20,122 bases of DNA, from the NCBI GenBank assembly GCA_036676475.1, contig JAKFCU010000075.1, forward strand, positions 1 through 20,122. Reading direction: 5' to 3'. This document shows positions 1 through 6,703 of this stretch, one piece after another. This DNA comes from LC029 sp036676475 (GTDB taxonomy: Bacteria; Bacillota; Bacilli; Aneurinibacillales; RAOX-1). The notes below the pieces were generated by a model. The model was given only the letters and a program-made list of their open reading frames with translations. It did no database searches and was not told the DNA's origin. Within the stretch, counting starts at the first letter, position 1. The number at the start of each line of letters is the position of its first letter. The position numbers and the translations under genes were made by a program.

Positions 1-135
1 GCTCTCGATCCCCTAATGTAGGATCAACCGTATAATGTTGAAGAGATAAAGATCTAACACCCATATATAGAACATATCTTTTGGGATTAGCATATACCAC
101 ATTAGAACAATGCTCAAATCTGGGAGTGTGATGAA
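1..135. other. Upstream region of the first gene
   Basis: No gene is visible here. The stretch is AT-rich and contains several CATAT-type hexamers (62, 73, 91). None has the spacing needed to call a sigma-E or sigma-K promoter with confidence. A GGGAG ribosome site at 122-126 serves the gene starting at 136. Confidence 0.4.
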
Positions 136-687
136 ATGTCTAAAAGGCAAAACTATAAAATCTCCGTACCAAAAAGAAAAATAATAAAACCATCCCAAGC
201 CCAAACGAATCGTATTCGTAATGGCGGATTCGAAAACCCAACCCTTAGACCGTGGGTTCCAAGTACCCCCGCATCGGGATCGATTTTTTTGACCAGGGTG
301 AATCCTCACAGTGGGGCACAGGCGGTTAGAATAATAGCCTTACCAAATCAACGGGCTTTTATCTCTCAAAATACCCTGCACTTAAGAAGAAGGCATACTT
401 ACCTCTTCTCTGTCTGGGTACGCAGAGTAACCTCTTCGACAGCTGGGGAATTCAGGGCTCGGATCGGAGGTCTCACTTTAGTCTTTCCTCTCAGCTTAAT
501 CCCGGTTTCCTCCTATAGACAATTTACACAAGGGGTTCTAGTCTCAAGTAGCACTTCATTACCAATAGAGTTAATTTCATTATCGACATCATCAGATGCT
601 TTGGTTGATCTTGTGATCGATGACGTTTCTTTTTCGTTAGTTACAAATACTAACACAAGACGAAAAATCAAGAAGTTCTTGTTATAA
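136..687 (+). CDS. NTTRR-F1-like domain protein, spore-surface candidate
   Basis: The product is 183 residues. Its first 20 are strongly basic and there is no signal peptide. Residues about 25-171 look like one beta-sandwich domain, opening with NRIRNGGFEN and closing with LVDLVIDDVSFSLV. The N-x-GFE opening and the V-DDV closing are typical of the NTTRR-F1 domain, which in Firmicutes often precedes collagen-like triple-helix repeats; CBM-type jelly rolls look similar. No collagen-like repeats follow here, so this is a stand-alone domain or the repeat region was lost. A GGGAG ribosome site lies 9 bases before the ATG. The tail TRRKIKKFLL sits in the first unit of an imperfect tandem duplication. 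Role on the spore surface is inferred from the family; no ligand can be read from the sequence. Confidence 0.72.
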   Translation: MSKRQNYKISVPKRKIIKPSQAQTNRIRNGGFENPTLRPWVPSTPASGSIFLTRVNPHSGAQAVRIIALPNQRAFISQNTLHLRRRHTYLFSVWVRRVTSSTAGEFRARIGGLTLVFPLSLIPVSSYRQFTQGVLVSSSTSLPIELISLSTSSDALVDLVIDDVSFSLVTNTNTRRKIKKFLL

Positions 688-755
688 TGACGTTTCTTTT
701 AGATTAGTCACGAATATTACCAGAAGATGAAAAATCAAGAATAGAACGTAAAAAG
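620..755 (+). repeat. Imperfect 67-bp tandem duplication of the gene's 3' end
   Basis: The segment beginning ATGACGTTTCTTTT at 620 recurs at 687 with an offset of 67 bases. The second unit still encodes a recognisable but decayed tail, DVSFRLVTNITRR, followed by a stop. It corresponds to DVSFSLVTNTNTRR in the intact gene. This is either a slippage duplication or the remnant of the end of a paralogous gene. Confidence 0.8.
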
Positions 756-757
756 TT

Positions 758-800
758 AAAAAAGCAAGGATGGCATTCATAATACGATCCTTGCTTTTTT
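758..800 (+). terminator. Rho-independent terminator
   Basis: A near-perfect stem AAAAGCAAGGAT / ATCCTTGCTTTT with a 15-base loop is followed by a T run. It lies 70 bases after the stop of the NTTRR-F1-like gene and is symmetric enough to work in both directions. Confidence 0.88.
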
Positions 801-906
801 GGCGAAGCTGTACCCTACGCGATTAAAGAAATCCGGGATTTTTACATCTTAGATCTTAGTATGTTCAAGTTATTTTACATGCCCGATACCTCCGCTATTG
901 AATCCC
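801..906. other. Unassigned flank left of the IS110-like element
   Basis: No coding signal was found. The right end of this stretch, TGAATCCC at 899-906, recurs at 992-999 inside the candidate bridge RNA, so it may be the half-target next to the element's left end. Confidence 0.3.
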
Positions 907-914
907 GTCGTATT

Positions 915-1130
915 ATGAGGTCAGCCAGTTTTTTCTGGTTGATCTTTTTTCATTTTAGGTTTTTATTTTTACGGTAGCCGGGGAGAACGACTGAATCCCT
1001 GGGAACATAATCCCGTCGCTAAAACTGTTCACCCCCCTACTTGTAGAAACCATGTTTTAGCTGGTTGGTACAATCGATCTCGCATCACTAGCGATGTTGT
1101 GGAACTGCAAGAAGTATTAGGGGTTGCCGG
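915..1130 (+). ncRNA. Candidate IS110 bridge RNA
   Basis: This leader lies directly before the transposase, where IS110-family elements encode the bridge RNA that pairs with target and donor DNA. By eye it folds into three parts. The first is a 5' hairpin, TCAGCCAG (921-928) with CTGGTTGA (935-942), six-T loop. The second is an internal-loop stem, TAGC plus CGGGGA (975-984) with TCCCG and GCTA (1011-1021). The third is a longer stem, ACCCC (1031-1035) with GGGGT (1120-1124), enclosing a small TCGC/GCGA hairpin (1080-1094). A 5' stem-loop followed by two loops is the layout known for bridge RNAs. Stems were found by eye without energies or covariance. Confidence 0.5.
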
Positions 1131-1161
1131 CATAAATTAAATTTTAGAAAGGAAGAGATGT

Positions 1162-2107
1162 ATGAATCCAGTCATTGGTTTGGATATTTCCAAGGAGCAA
1201 AGTCAAGGACAAGCATTCTTAAAGAAAGGGCAACCTTACGGTAAGAGTTTTTCTCTTGTTCATACTCAGGAGGGTCTTCAATATTTCCTTAACGTAATCA
1301 AAGAGGTGGAGTCACGTACAGCACAATGGCCAACTGTCATGCTAGAGTCAACCGGGCATTATCAAGCGGCAGTTGTTCAATTCCTAGAGAAGCATGACAT
1401 TTTCTACATTGTTGTGAACCCGTTAATATCAAACCAAGCGAAAAAGTCCTCTCTTCGAAAGGTAAAGACGGACGCCGTGGATGCCTTTCAGCTCTGGAGT
1501 TGTATTACATGGAAGAATTTGAGATATACAAACAAGGAGGCGTAAAGCTATTAAATTCGTCATCTGACGAGACAATTTGAATCCTTGACGGATATGTATG
1601 TTCAAGCGAAATTACAATTTCATGCGGTGTTAGATCAGGTTTTTCCTGAGTACCATGGAGTCTTTGGAGATTTGTTTTCGAGGATATCCCTCTCCTTCTT
1701 ACGGGAATTCCCTACCTCGCAATCCATCGAAGATGCAGGAGAAACTACCCTTGTTGAGAGAGTGGCTTGTATATGTACCAGTCGTTCCGAGCGTTGGGCT
1801 AAAGAAAAAGTTCAAATCATTATGGCTGCTGCATCACGCAATCCATTTAAGAAAACAGCCTACCAGAGCCATTTGATTAGCCTGGAACTGTATATCGACT
1901 TACTTCTCCAATACCAAGAGCAGCTATCCAAGATACAAGCGCAGATTGATGCCCTTGCTGGAGAAATAGAAGAATATAAGATTATCCAATCCATCCCCGG
2001 TATCGGTAACAAAATCGGGCAACGATTGTGTCTGAAATAGGTGATATTGATCGGTTTAATCACGCGAAGAAATTAGTGGCCTTTGCTGGCATCGATCCAA
2101 GCGTATA
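1162..2107 (+). pseudogene. IS110-family transposase, frameshifted and truncated
   Basis: The N-terminal RuvC-like DEDD domain is clear: D8 in GLDISKE, E62 in MLESTGHY, and D104 and D107 in KTDAVDA. Three lesions break the frame. A base is missing near 1497, after which the other frame reads ELYYMEEFEIYKQGG. A second shift near 1557 restores the original frame at RHLTRQFESLTDMYV. A third near 2024 moves the helix-hairpin-like end (IPGIGNK, then IVSEIGDIDRFNHAKKLVAF) out of frame. Homology ends at AGIDPSVY near 2107, so the C-terminal Transposase_20 part with its conserved serine is lost. The start ATG has an AAAGGAAGAG ribosome site. It cannot encode an active enzyme. Confidence 0.9.
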
Positions 2108-2307
2108 CTCGCTCATTTTTAGTATAACATCTGATTTTTAAAATTTAAGAGACACATGCGGTAAAATAAGAAATCGACTTGCTTCATTGCAGATTTTTAA
2201 TCTGTCAGTCTCAAAATGACGAATGTGAGTTGTTTCCAATTTTGGTTGTTCTTCTTCTTCATGCTTTTAGTTTTTATGAGTCAGACGTAAATTACAAAAT
2301 GATTTGT

Positions 2308-3396
2308 CTACTTTCTGCTTGCTGGCCTAACGACCTTAATGCTGCTGAGCACTTTTTGGGTTAATGGTTGCGCATATTTATAATTGCCCCTGACATTGAA
2401 TCTTCGTAACTTTACGGTTTGTCCACTTGGTTGGGCCACTTGAGTTCCGAAAAGCTGATTGAACCATGTCATCGGGAAGGAGATCGCACGAGTGCCAAGG
2501 TTAAATCCGGCAAAAGACATCGCTACCGCTCGTGTTCCTCCGAAAAAAGTACTTTGGAGCCACACAACGCCAGAATCACCTTCAGCAAAATTACCCCTGA
2601 TGATGGTTTGATTTCTAAACTGGACGACCCCCAATAAATCCCTGTATGGATCTCCATATCGAACTCGTATATCCGTATTAACCGATTCAACTACTCCGGG
2701 TCTCCTTCCAGTTGTTCGGGATTCACTGAAAAGTCTTGCACCTACGCGTGGGAGTAAGTCACCATCAACGGTTATTCGATTTACACCATATCTTGGATCC
2801 AGCAAACTGTTAGTGAGAGGAAGAGTGACAGCAGCATCGACATAATTGTTTCCGACTCTCCTTAATGGAACAAACGCATACAAACGACCGATATGATCAT
2901 TTGCCAGTGTTCCGCCATCTCCTTGGCCCGGTTGAACTGTCGGCGGAGCAGTTCTCCCATTATCAATGCTCAAGACATGATTATTGCTAGCAAGAAATAA
3001 TTGTCCGCCGCGATGGACAATCAGTCCTGCCGTCCCAGAACCAAAGCTTGGTGTTGGTGATACACTATAACCGGCAGGTACGGGTCGTACTCTTCTCATA
3101 TATTCAGCCTGTTTGATTGCTCCTGTTGAGAGCGCTGCCGTTGCGAATGCTGGCCCCGTTGGGATTAAACGAACAGGAACAGGTGTTCTTTCAGTGCTAA
3201 TGGCTGCGGTTAACGTTTTCAACAATCTGCGTTTCGCTGCAAGCCCGATATTATCCGTATAAACATTAATACCTGCACCTTTATTTGGGTGCTTAGGATC
3301 AGCATATCCCACCCCGATTCCGACAATTCCTTTTCTTTTCAAGAATTTTTTTGATAGATATTCCTTCGTTCTGTAGGCTTCATAAAAAGTTGCCAC
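2308..3396 (-). CDS. Trypsin-fold serine peptidase without signal peptide, copy A
   Basis: The sequence shows a chymotrypsin/trypsin-type triad in the right order: His140 in SNNHVL, Asp187 in YVDAAV and Ser275 in GDSGVVW, counted from the GTG chosen here. A conserved N-terminal region (residues 1-110, with RKGIVGIGVGYADP) precedes the peptidase domain. A basic C-terminal tail (YKYAQPLT..., ending in Arg-Lys) follows. No signal peptide or membrane segment is visible, so the enzyme should act in the cytoplasm, mother cell or spore. I place the start at the GTG at 3396 (362 aa): AAGGAG lies 8 bases before it, whereas the upstream in-frame GTG at 3405 touches the ribosome site, and the third paralog also starts M-A-T-F-Y. 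Substrate unknown. Only the peptidase fold is a firm call. Confidence 0.8.
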   Translation of the reverse strand: MATFYEAYRTKEYLSKKFLKRKGIVGIGVGYADPKHPNKGAGINVYTDNIGLAAKRRLLKTLTAAISTERTPVPVRLIPTGPAFATAALSTGAIKQAEYMRRVRPVPAGYSVSPTPSFGSGTAGLIVHRGGQLFLASNNHVLSIDNGRTAPPTVQPGQGDGGTLANDHIGRLYAFVPLRRVGNNYVDAAVTLPLTNSLLDPRYGVNRITVDGDLLPRVGARLFSESRTTGRRPGVVESVNTDIRVRYGDPYRDLLGVVQFRNQTIIRGNFAEGDSGVVWLQSTFFGGTRAVAMSFAGFNLGTRAISFPMTWFNQLFGTQVAQPSGQTVKLRRFNVRGNYKYAQPLTQKVLSSIKVVRPASRK

Positions 3397-3411
3397 CCGG
3401 ATCACTCCTTT

Positions 3412-3594
3412 TTATAGGAGCAGTGTATGTATAAACTTTTGAGAATGAACTGGGTTAAAGCCTATTAATTTGGACGACATTTTCTGAGAACCATACATCA
3501 TACGGAATTTCGTAACAAATGGGACCCAACTAGATTGAGAGCGTCCTCGAATGTGGTTAGATTCGATCATTAACCAAATTCCTTTTGTTAACAC
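3412..3594 (-). CDS. Small ORF upstream of peptidase copy A, hypothetical
   Basis: This GTG-started frame of 60 codons matches the 44-codon frame before copy B over about 42 codons with no gap or stop (TKG..., IESN, IRGRSQS, VTKF, MMYGSQK shared). The ATG used in copy B is ATA here, and the copy B stop is changed, so the frame runs on to the peptidase ribosome site. There is no well-spaced ribosome site. It may be a decayed gene or conserved leader DNA rather than a protein. Confidence 0.25.
   Translation of the reverse strand: MLTKGIWLMIESNHIRGRSQSSWVPFVTKFRMMYGSQKMSSKLIGFNPVHSQKFIHTLLL
3422..3429 (-). promoter_or_regulatory. Sigma-E/K-like -10 element before copy A
   Basis: CATACACT on the minus strand, 25 bases before the peptidase GTG, resembles the -10 element of mother-cell sporulation promoters. 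Copy B has CATACAAT at the same place. No convincing -35 element is present at the expected distance, so this is tentative. Confidence 0.3.
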
Positions 3595-3596
3595 AG

Positions 3597-4496
3597 TTAT
3601 TGATTAAATACTTCCCTTAATTTCTCTATATCAATCTTCTTCATTTGAAGCATCTCTTGCATAACTCTTCCTGATTTTTCTTTATCAGGGGCTTGCAACA
3701 TTTCTGTTAAAGCTGTCGGCACAACTTGCCACGATAAACCATACTTATCTTTTAACCAACCGCATTGCTCCGCTTCAGGGATTGCTGAAAGTTTTCCCCA
3801 ATAGTGATCAACTTCTTCTTTCGTCTCACAATTGATCATAAAAGAAATGGCTTCATTGAAAGTAAACTTATGATCATGAGCGCTGTCCATCGCCGCAAAA
3901 TGATGTCCTTCTAACGTGAAGTCCGCGAACATAATAGTTCCTTCCTTGTCTGGTTTTTGGTCTGCACCATAACGAAAAATATCTCCAACCTTTGAATCTT
4001 GGAATATCGAAAGGTAGAAATGAATAGCATCTTCGGCTTTGCCGCAATGGTCACCGACAAACATCAAAGACGGGACAATCGTTCGCTCTTCTTTGTAATC
4101 AGCTAAAATCAGTTGCCACGACACACCATACTTATCCTTTACCCAACCATATCTTTCACTAAATGGATATTTATCAAGCGGCATCAGCACTTCACCGTCG
4201 TCCAACAACTTCGACCAAAGTTCATCTACCTCATCTTTCGCAAGGCAGTTTACGATGAATGATATCGCAGGTGTAAATTTAAAGTGAGGTCCACCATTTA
4301 ATGCTAAGAATTCCTGGCCGTTAAGTTCAAATTCCACTGTCAATGCACTTCCTTCGGACAGGCCTGAGGCTTCTGCTGTAGCTTGGTTATGACGAGCAAT
4401 ACGTCCAACTTTTGAATTATTAAAAATAGAAATATAAAAATTCACGGCTTCTTCTGCATTATTGTTATACCACAAACAGGGATTAATTTTTTGCAT
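3597..4496 (-). CDS. PhnB-like two-domain VOC family protein
   Basis: The 299-residue product contains two tandem glyoxalase/PhnB-like domains, about 1-132 and 137-265. Each opens with a strand such as INPCLWYNN or IVPSLMFVG, followed by AVNFY or AIHFY and a FNNSKVG- or FQDSKVG-type turn. Each ends with GW-KDKYG-SWQ. This is the signature of the family annotated as 3-demethylubiquinone-9 3-methyltransferase-like, whose members are mostly of unknown substrate. A short helical tail (residues 270-299) follows. AAAGGA lies 9 bases before the ATG. The gene sits alone between the two peptidase modules, with no terminator after it, so read-through into copy A is possible. A methyltransferase activity should not be assumed from the family name. 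Confidence 0.85.
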   Translation of the reverse strand: MQKINPCLWYNNNAEEAVNFYISIFNNSKVGRIARHNQATAEASGLSEGSALTVEFELNGQEFLALNGGPHFKFTPAISFIVNCLAKDEVDELWSKLLDDGEVLMPLDKYPFSERYGWVKDKYGVSWQLILADYKEERTIVPSLMFVGDHCGKAEDAIHFYLSIFQDSKVGDIFRYGADQKPDKEGTIMFADFTLEGHHFAAMDSAHDHKFTFNEAISFMINCETKEEVDHYWGKLSAIPEAEQCGWLKDKYGLSWQVVPTALTEMLQAPDKEKSGRVMQEMLQMKKIDIEKLREVFNQ

Positions 4497-4969
4497 AACT
4501 AATCATCCTTTACCAAAATTTATCTTCTTTACATAATTACAGCACTCATTATAACCAACCTCTTTGAAACAAACAAAAAAATTAAAATTTTATCACCTTT
4601 TTATCATTTGCATTATAATAAGTCTCTTATGGTCAATTTTCCCACTAGGGGCTAAGAAAAAAAAAGTGTAATTACCATTCATAGACAAATACGTATCAAG
4701 GTAAGTTGCAAAAAAAATACAGAATATACGATAACACTGTTGGTCATTTTTCCTCCTTCCATCTTTAAAAAATCGTTGATCTAAGTATATCAAAAAGGCT
4801 CATTCTATTGCGTTATACTCCCCCTTTAGCGCAGCAAAAAGCAGGGGATGAATGCCGATTCCGTTCCCCCGCTATCAATCTCCGTTAGTTTAACAATAAT
4901 AAGTAATTACTACTGTGTTCTTAATTTGTGTTATTTACTATTTCCAAACAAGGGTCAATCAGTTCAATC
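4497..4969. other. Intergenic region between VOC gene and copy B
   Basis: The region is very AT-rich with homopolymer runs. On the minus strand a strong GGAAGGAGG site precedes an ATG at 4747, but the frame closes after 22 hydrophobic codons at 4679. A longer overlapping frame (4593-4793) lacks a ribosome site and looks fortuitous. This could be the start of a gene destroyed by deletion. No terminator or known RNA was recognised. Confidence 0.35.
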
Positions 4970-5119
4970 ATGCGGTAAACACAAGGAATCAACTTGCTTC
5001 ATTGCAGATTTTTAATCTGTCAATCTCGAAATGACGAATGTGACTTGTTTCCTATTTTGGTTGTTCTTCTTCTTGCTCTTAGTTTTCATGAGTCAGACGA
5101 AAATTACAAGATGATTATT

Positions 5120-6196
5120 TTACTTCCTTTTTGCTGTCCTAACGACCTTAATGCTGCTGAGCTCTTTTTTGGTTAATGGTTGCGCATATTTATAATTGCC
5201 CTTGAAACTGACCGTTCGAATGTGTCCGGTATGCCCTGCAGGTTGGGCAACTTGAGTTCCAAACATCTGATTAAACCATGACATCGGGAAGGAGATCGCA
5301 CGTCTGCCACCTGAAAATCCAGCATGAGACATCGCTACCGCTGGGTTACCAAATGTGTCTCTCCAGAGCCACACAACACCAGAATCACCTCCCAAAAAAT
5401 GACCCCTGATGACGGTTTGATTTCTAAACTGGATTGTCCCCAAATTCCCGTAATTTCCTCCCATTCGAACTTGGAAATCCATATGAACCGCTTCAACTGT
5501 TCCTAACCTATGTCCTGATGTTCGGGATTCACTGAAAAGTCTCATACCTACGCCAGGGTCTACAACACCATGAACTCTTCTACGTCTTGCACCGTATCTT
5601 GGTTCCAATAAATTGTTACTGAAAGGCATGGAGATAGCAGCATCGAGAAAATTGTCACCGACCTTTTTTAAAGGGACATGCTCCCTTATAAAACCAATAC
5701 GATCATTTGCCACTGTTCCGCCATCCCCTAGGCCCGGTTGAACAGTAAAAGATGCAGAGGCATTATCTATGCCTAAAACATGATTGTTACTGGCCAGAAA
5801 CAATTGTCCGCCACGCGTGACAATCAGTCCTGCCGTTCCAGAACCTTCTCTTTGTCCCGATACACTATAACCGGCAGGTACGGGTCGTACTCTTCTCCTA
5901 TATTCAGTCTGAGCGATCGCCCCCGCTGAGAGTGCTGCCCCTGAGAATGCTGGCCCCGTTGTGATCACACGTACGGGAACAGGTGTTTTTTTGATGCTAA
6001 TGGCCGTGTTTAAAGTGTTCAACAACCTATGTTTCGCTGCAAGCCCGATATTATCCGTATAGACAATAATACCTGCACCTTTTTTGGGGTGTTGGGGATC
6101 GGCAAATCCCACCCCGATTCCGACAATTCCTTTTCTATTTAACATTTTTTTTGATAAAAATTCCTTCGCTCTATAGGCCTCATAAAATGTTGCCAC
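5120..6196 (-). CDS. Trypsin-fold serine peptidase without signal peptide, copy B
   Basis: This is the close paralog of the copy A gene. With the GTG at 6196 as start it has 358 residues and keeps the triad as His139 (SNNHVL), Asp185 (FLDAAI) and Ser272 (GDSGVVW). The same AAGGAG site lies 8 bases before that GTG. The conserved N-terminal block (RKGIVGIGVGFADP) and basic C-terminal tail (YKYAQPLTKKELSSIKVV) are kept. The two proteins differ most around residues 113-155 and 200-215. Both triads are intact and neither frame is broken, so both copies have been kept under selection. Like copy A it has no export signal. The substrate and any role in sporulation are not shown by the sequence. Confidence 0.8.
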   Translation of the reverse strand: MATFYEAYRAKEFLSKKMLNRKGIVGIGVGFADPQHPKKGAGIIVYTDNIGLAAKHRLLNTLNTAISIKKTPVPVRVITTGPAFSGAALSAGAIAQTEYRRRVRPVPAGYSVSGQREGSGTAGLIVTRGGQLFLASNNHVLGIDNASASFTVQPGLGDGGTVANDRIGFIREHVPLKKVGDNFLDAAISMPFSNNLLEPRYGARRRRVHGVVDPGVGMRLFSESRTSGHRLGTVEAVHMDFQVRMGGNYGNLGTIQFRNQTVIRGHFLGGDSGVVWLWRDTFGNPAVAMSHAGFSGGRRAISFPMSWFNQMFGTQVAQPAGHTGHIRTVSFKGNYKYAQPLTKKELSSIKVVRTAKRK

Positions 6197-6221
6197 CTGG
6201 ATCACTCCTTTTTATAGGAGC

Positions 6222-6229
6222 ATTGTATG
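6222..6229 (-). promoter_or_regulatory. Sigma-E/K-like -10 element before copy B
   Basis: CATACAAT on the minus strand, 25 bases before the peptidase GTG, matches the sigma-E -10 consensus and is conserved in copy A as CATACACT. No good -35 element is present. Next to it CTCCT and AGGAG could pair over a six-base loop and mask the ribosome site. If transcription starts from this -10, most of the CTCCT arm would lie outside the mRNA. Confidence 0.33.
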
Positions 6230-6274
6230 TACAGACTTTTGAGAGTGAACTGGGTAAAAGCCCTGAAGCCCTAT

Positions 6275-6409
6275 TTACTTTGACGACTTTTTCTGAGAGC
6301 CATACATCATACTGAATTTCGTAACATATGAGACCCACCTAGATTGAGAACGTCCTCTAATGTAGTTAGATTCGATAATTGACCGATTTCCTTTTGTTAA
6401 CACAGTCAT
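6275..6409 (-). CDS. Small ORF upstream of peptidase copy B, hypothetical 44 aa
   Basis: An ATG at 6409 follows an AGGGTAGG site by about 9 bases and opens a frame of 44 codons, beginning MTVLTKGN and ending KSSK. It is basic, has no signal peptide, and resembles no family I know. The equivalent stretch in copy A keeps the frame without indels, but about two thirds of the 15 base differences change the residue. That argues only weakly for protein-level constraint. It lies 78 bases before the peptidase gene and could be a leader peptide. Confidence 0.35.
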   Translation of the reverse strand: MTVLTKGNRSIIESNYIRGRSQSRWVSYVTKFSMMYGSQKKSSK

Positions 6410-6455
6410 TAAGCAAACCTACCCTTTAGCTCAGTAATTTTTTATAACAACAAAA

Positions 6456-6491
6456 GCTCCTTCGTTGTAGACATATAGTCAACGAAAGAGC
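6456..6491. terminator. Hairpin, possible bidirectional terminator
   Basis: GCTCCTTCGTTG and CAACGAAAGAGC pair over 12 positions with one mismatch and a 12-base loop. On the minus strand the hairpin is followed by TTTTGTTGTT, on the plus strand by CCATGTTTTT. There is no obvious gene for it to end, so it may be a remnant or may insulate copy B from the amidase. A second palindrome, CAAGAC-TTA-GTCTTG, lies at 6512-6526. Confidence 0.45.
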
Positions 6492-6636
6492 CCATGTTTT
6501 TAGCAATTTTCCAAGACTTAGTCTTGATTTACGCACTTTTCGCGTTTTGTTTTTACTACCCCGTTTAGATATCATATGGATGATTATTGAAGAGGTGCCT
6601 ACTTCATTTAATGGCTTTATGTATGGTAATTGATTT

Positions 6637-6661
6637 GGATATATTAGTGCCTAATCATACA
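6637..6661 (+). promoter_or_regulatory. Weak sigma-E-like promoter before the amidase
   Basis: GGATATA (6637-6643) and CATACA (6656-6661) resemble sigma-E -35 and -10 boxes. The spacer of 12 bases is shorter than the usual 13-15. It would place the mRNA start about 35 bases before the chosen ATG. Confidence 0.22.
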
Positions 6662-6703
6662 GAATATAAAAATAAATGTTTCTTAAGGTGGTTATGGTAC
6701 ACC

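Larger units (their letters stand above)
907..2107 (+). mobile_element. Decayed, 3'-truncated IS110-family element
   Basis: The element consists of a structured non-coding left part of about 250 bases followed by a DEDD transposase pseudogene. There are no terminal inverted repeats, as expected for IS110. The right end is missing: recognisable transposase stops near 2107 and the sequence common to the duplicated peptidase modules begins near 2154. The left boundary of about 907 is an estimate from the start of the structured region and the short match to the loop sequence. Confidence 0.75.
2154..3604 (-). repeat. Peptidase module, copy A (direct repeat with 4970-6410)
   Basis: Similarity to copy B starts at the shared CATGCGGTAAA near 2154 and ends at the edge of the VOC gene near 3604. 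The unit holds a 3' flank of about 150 bases, the peptidase gene, and a 5' flank of about 200 bases with a small reading frame. Its left edge abuts the broken IS110 element. Confidence 0.85.
4970..6410 (-). repeat. Peptidase module, copy B (direct repeat with 2154-3604)
   Basis: The unit matches copy A from CATGCGGTAAA through the peptidase gene to the start of the small upstream ORF near 6409. The downstream flank looks more alike between copies (roughly 92 percent over about 115 bases, counted by eye) than the gene itself (roughly 82 percent in the part compared). Confidence 0.85.

Noticed and set aside
1543..1560. Programmed frameshift in the IS110 transposase
   Set aside because: There is no slippery heptamer, and three separate lesions plus loss of the C-terminus point to decay.
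2179..2364. Plus-strand ORF repeated at 4994-5176 with a similar product
   Set aside because: Both lie in the conserved 3' flank and overlap the peptidase gene end on the other strand. They lack ribosome sites, and their similarity follows from the duplication of the module.
4593..4793. Minus-strand 66-codon ORF
   Set aside because: It has no ribosome site at its start, lies in AT-rich homopolymer sequence and overlaps the better-placed 22-codon frame.
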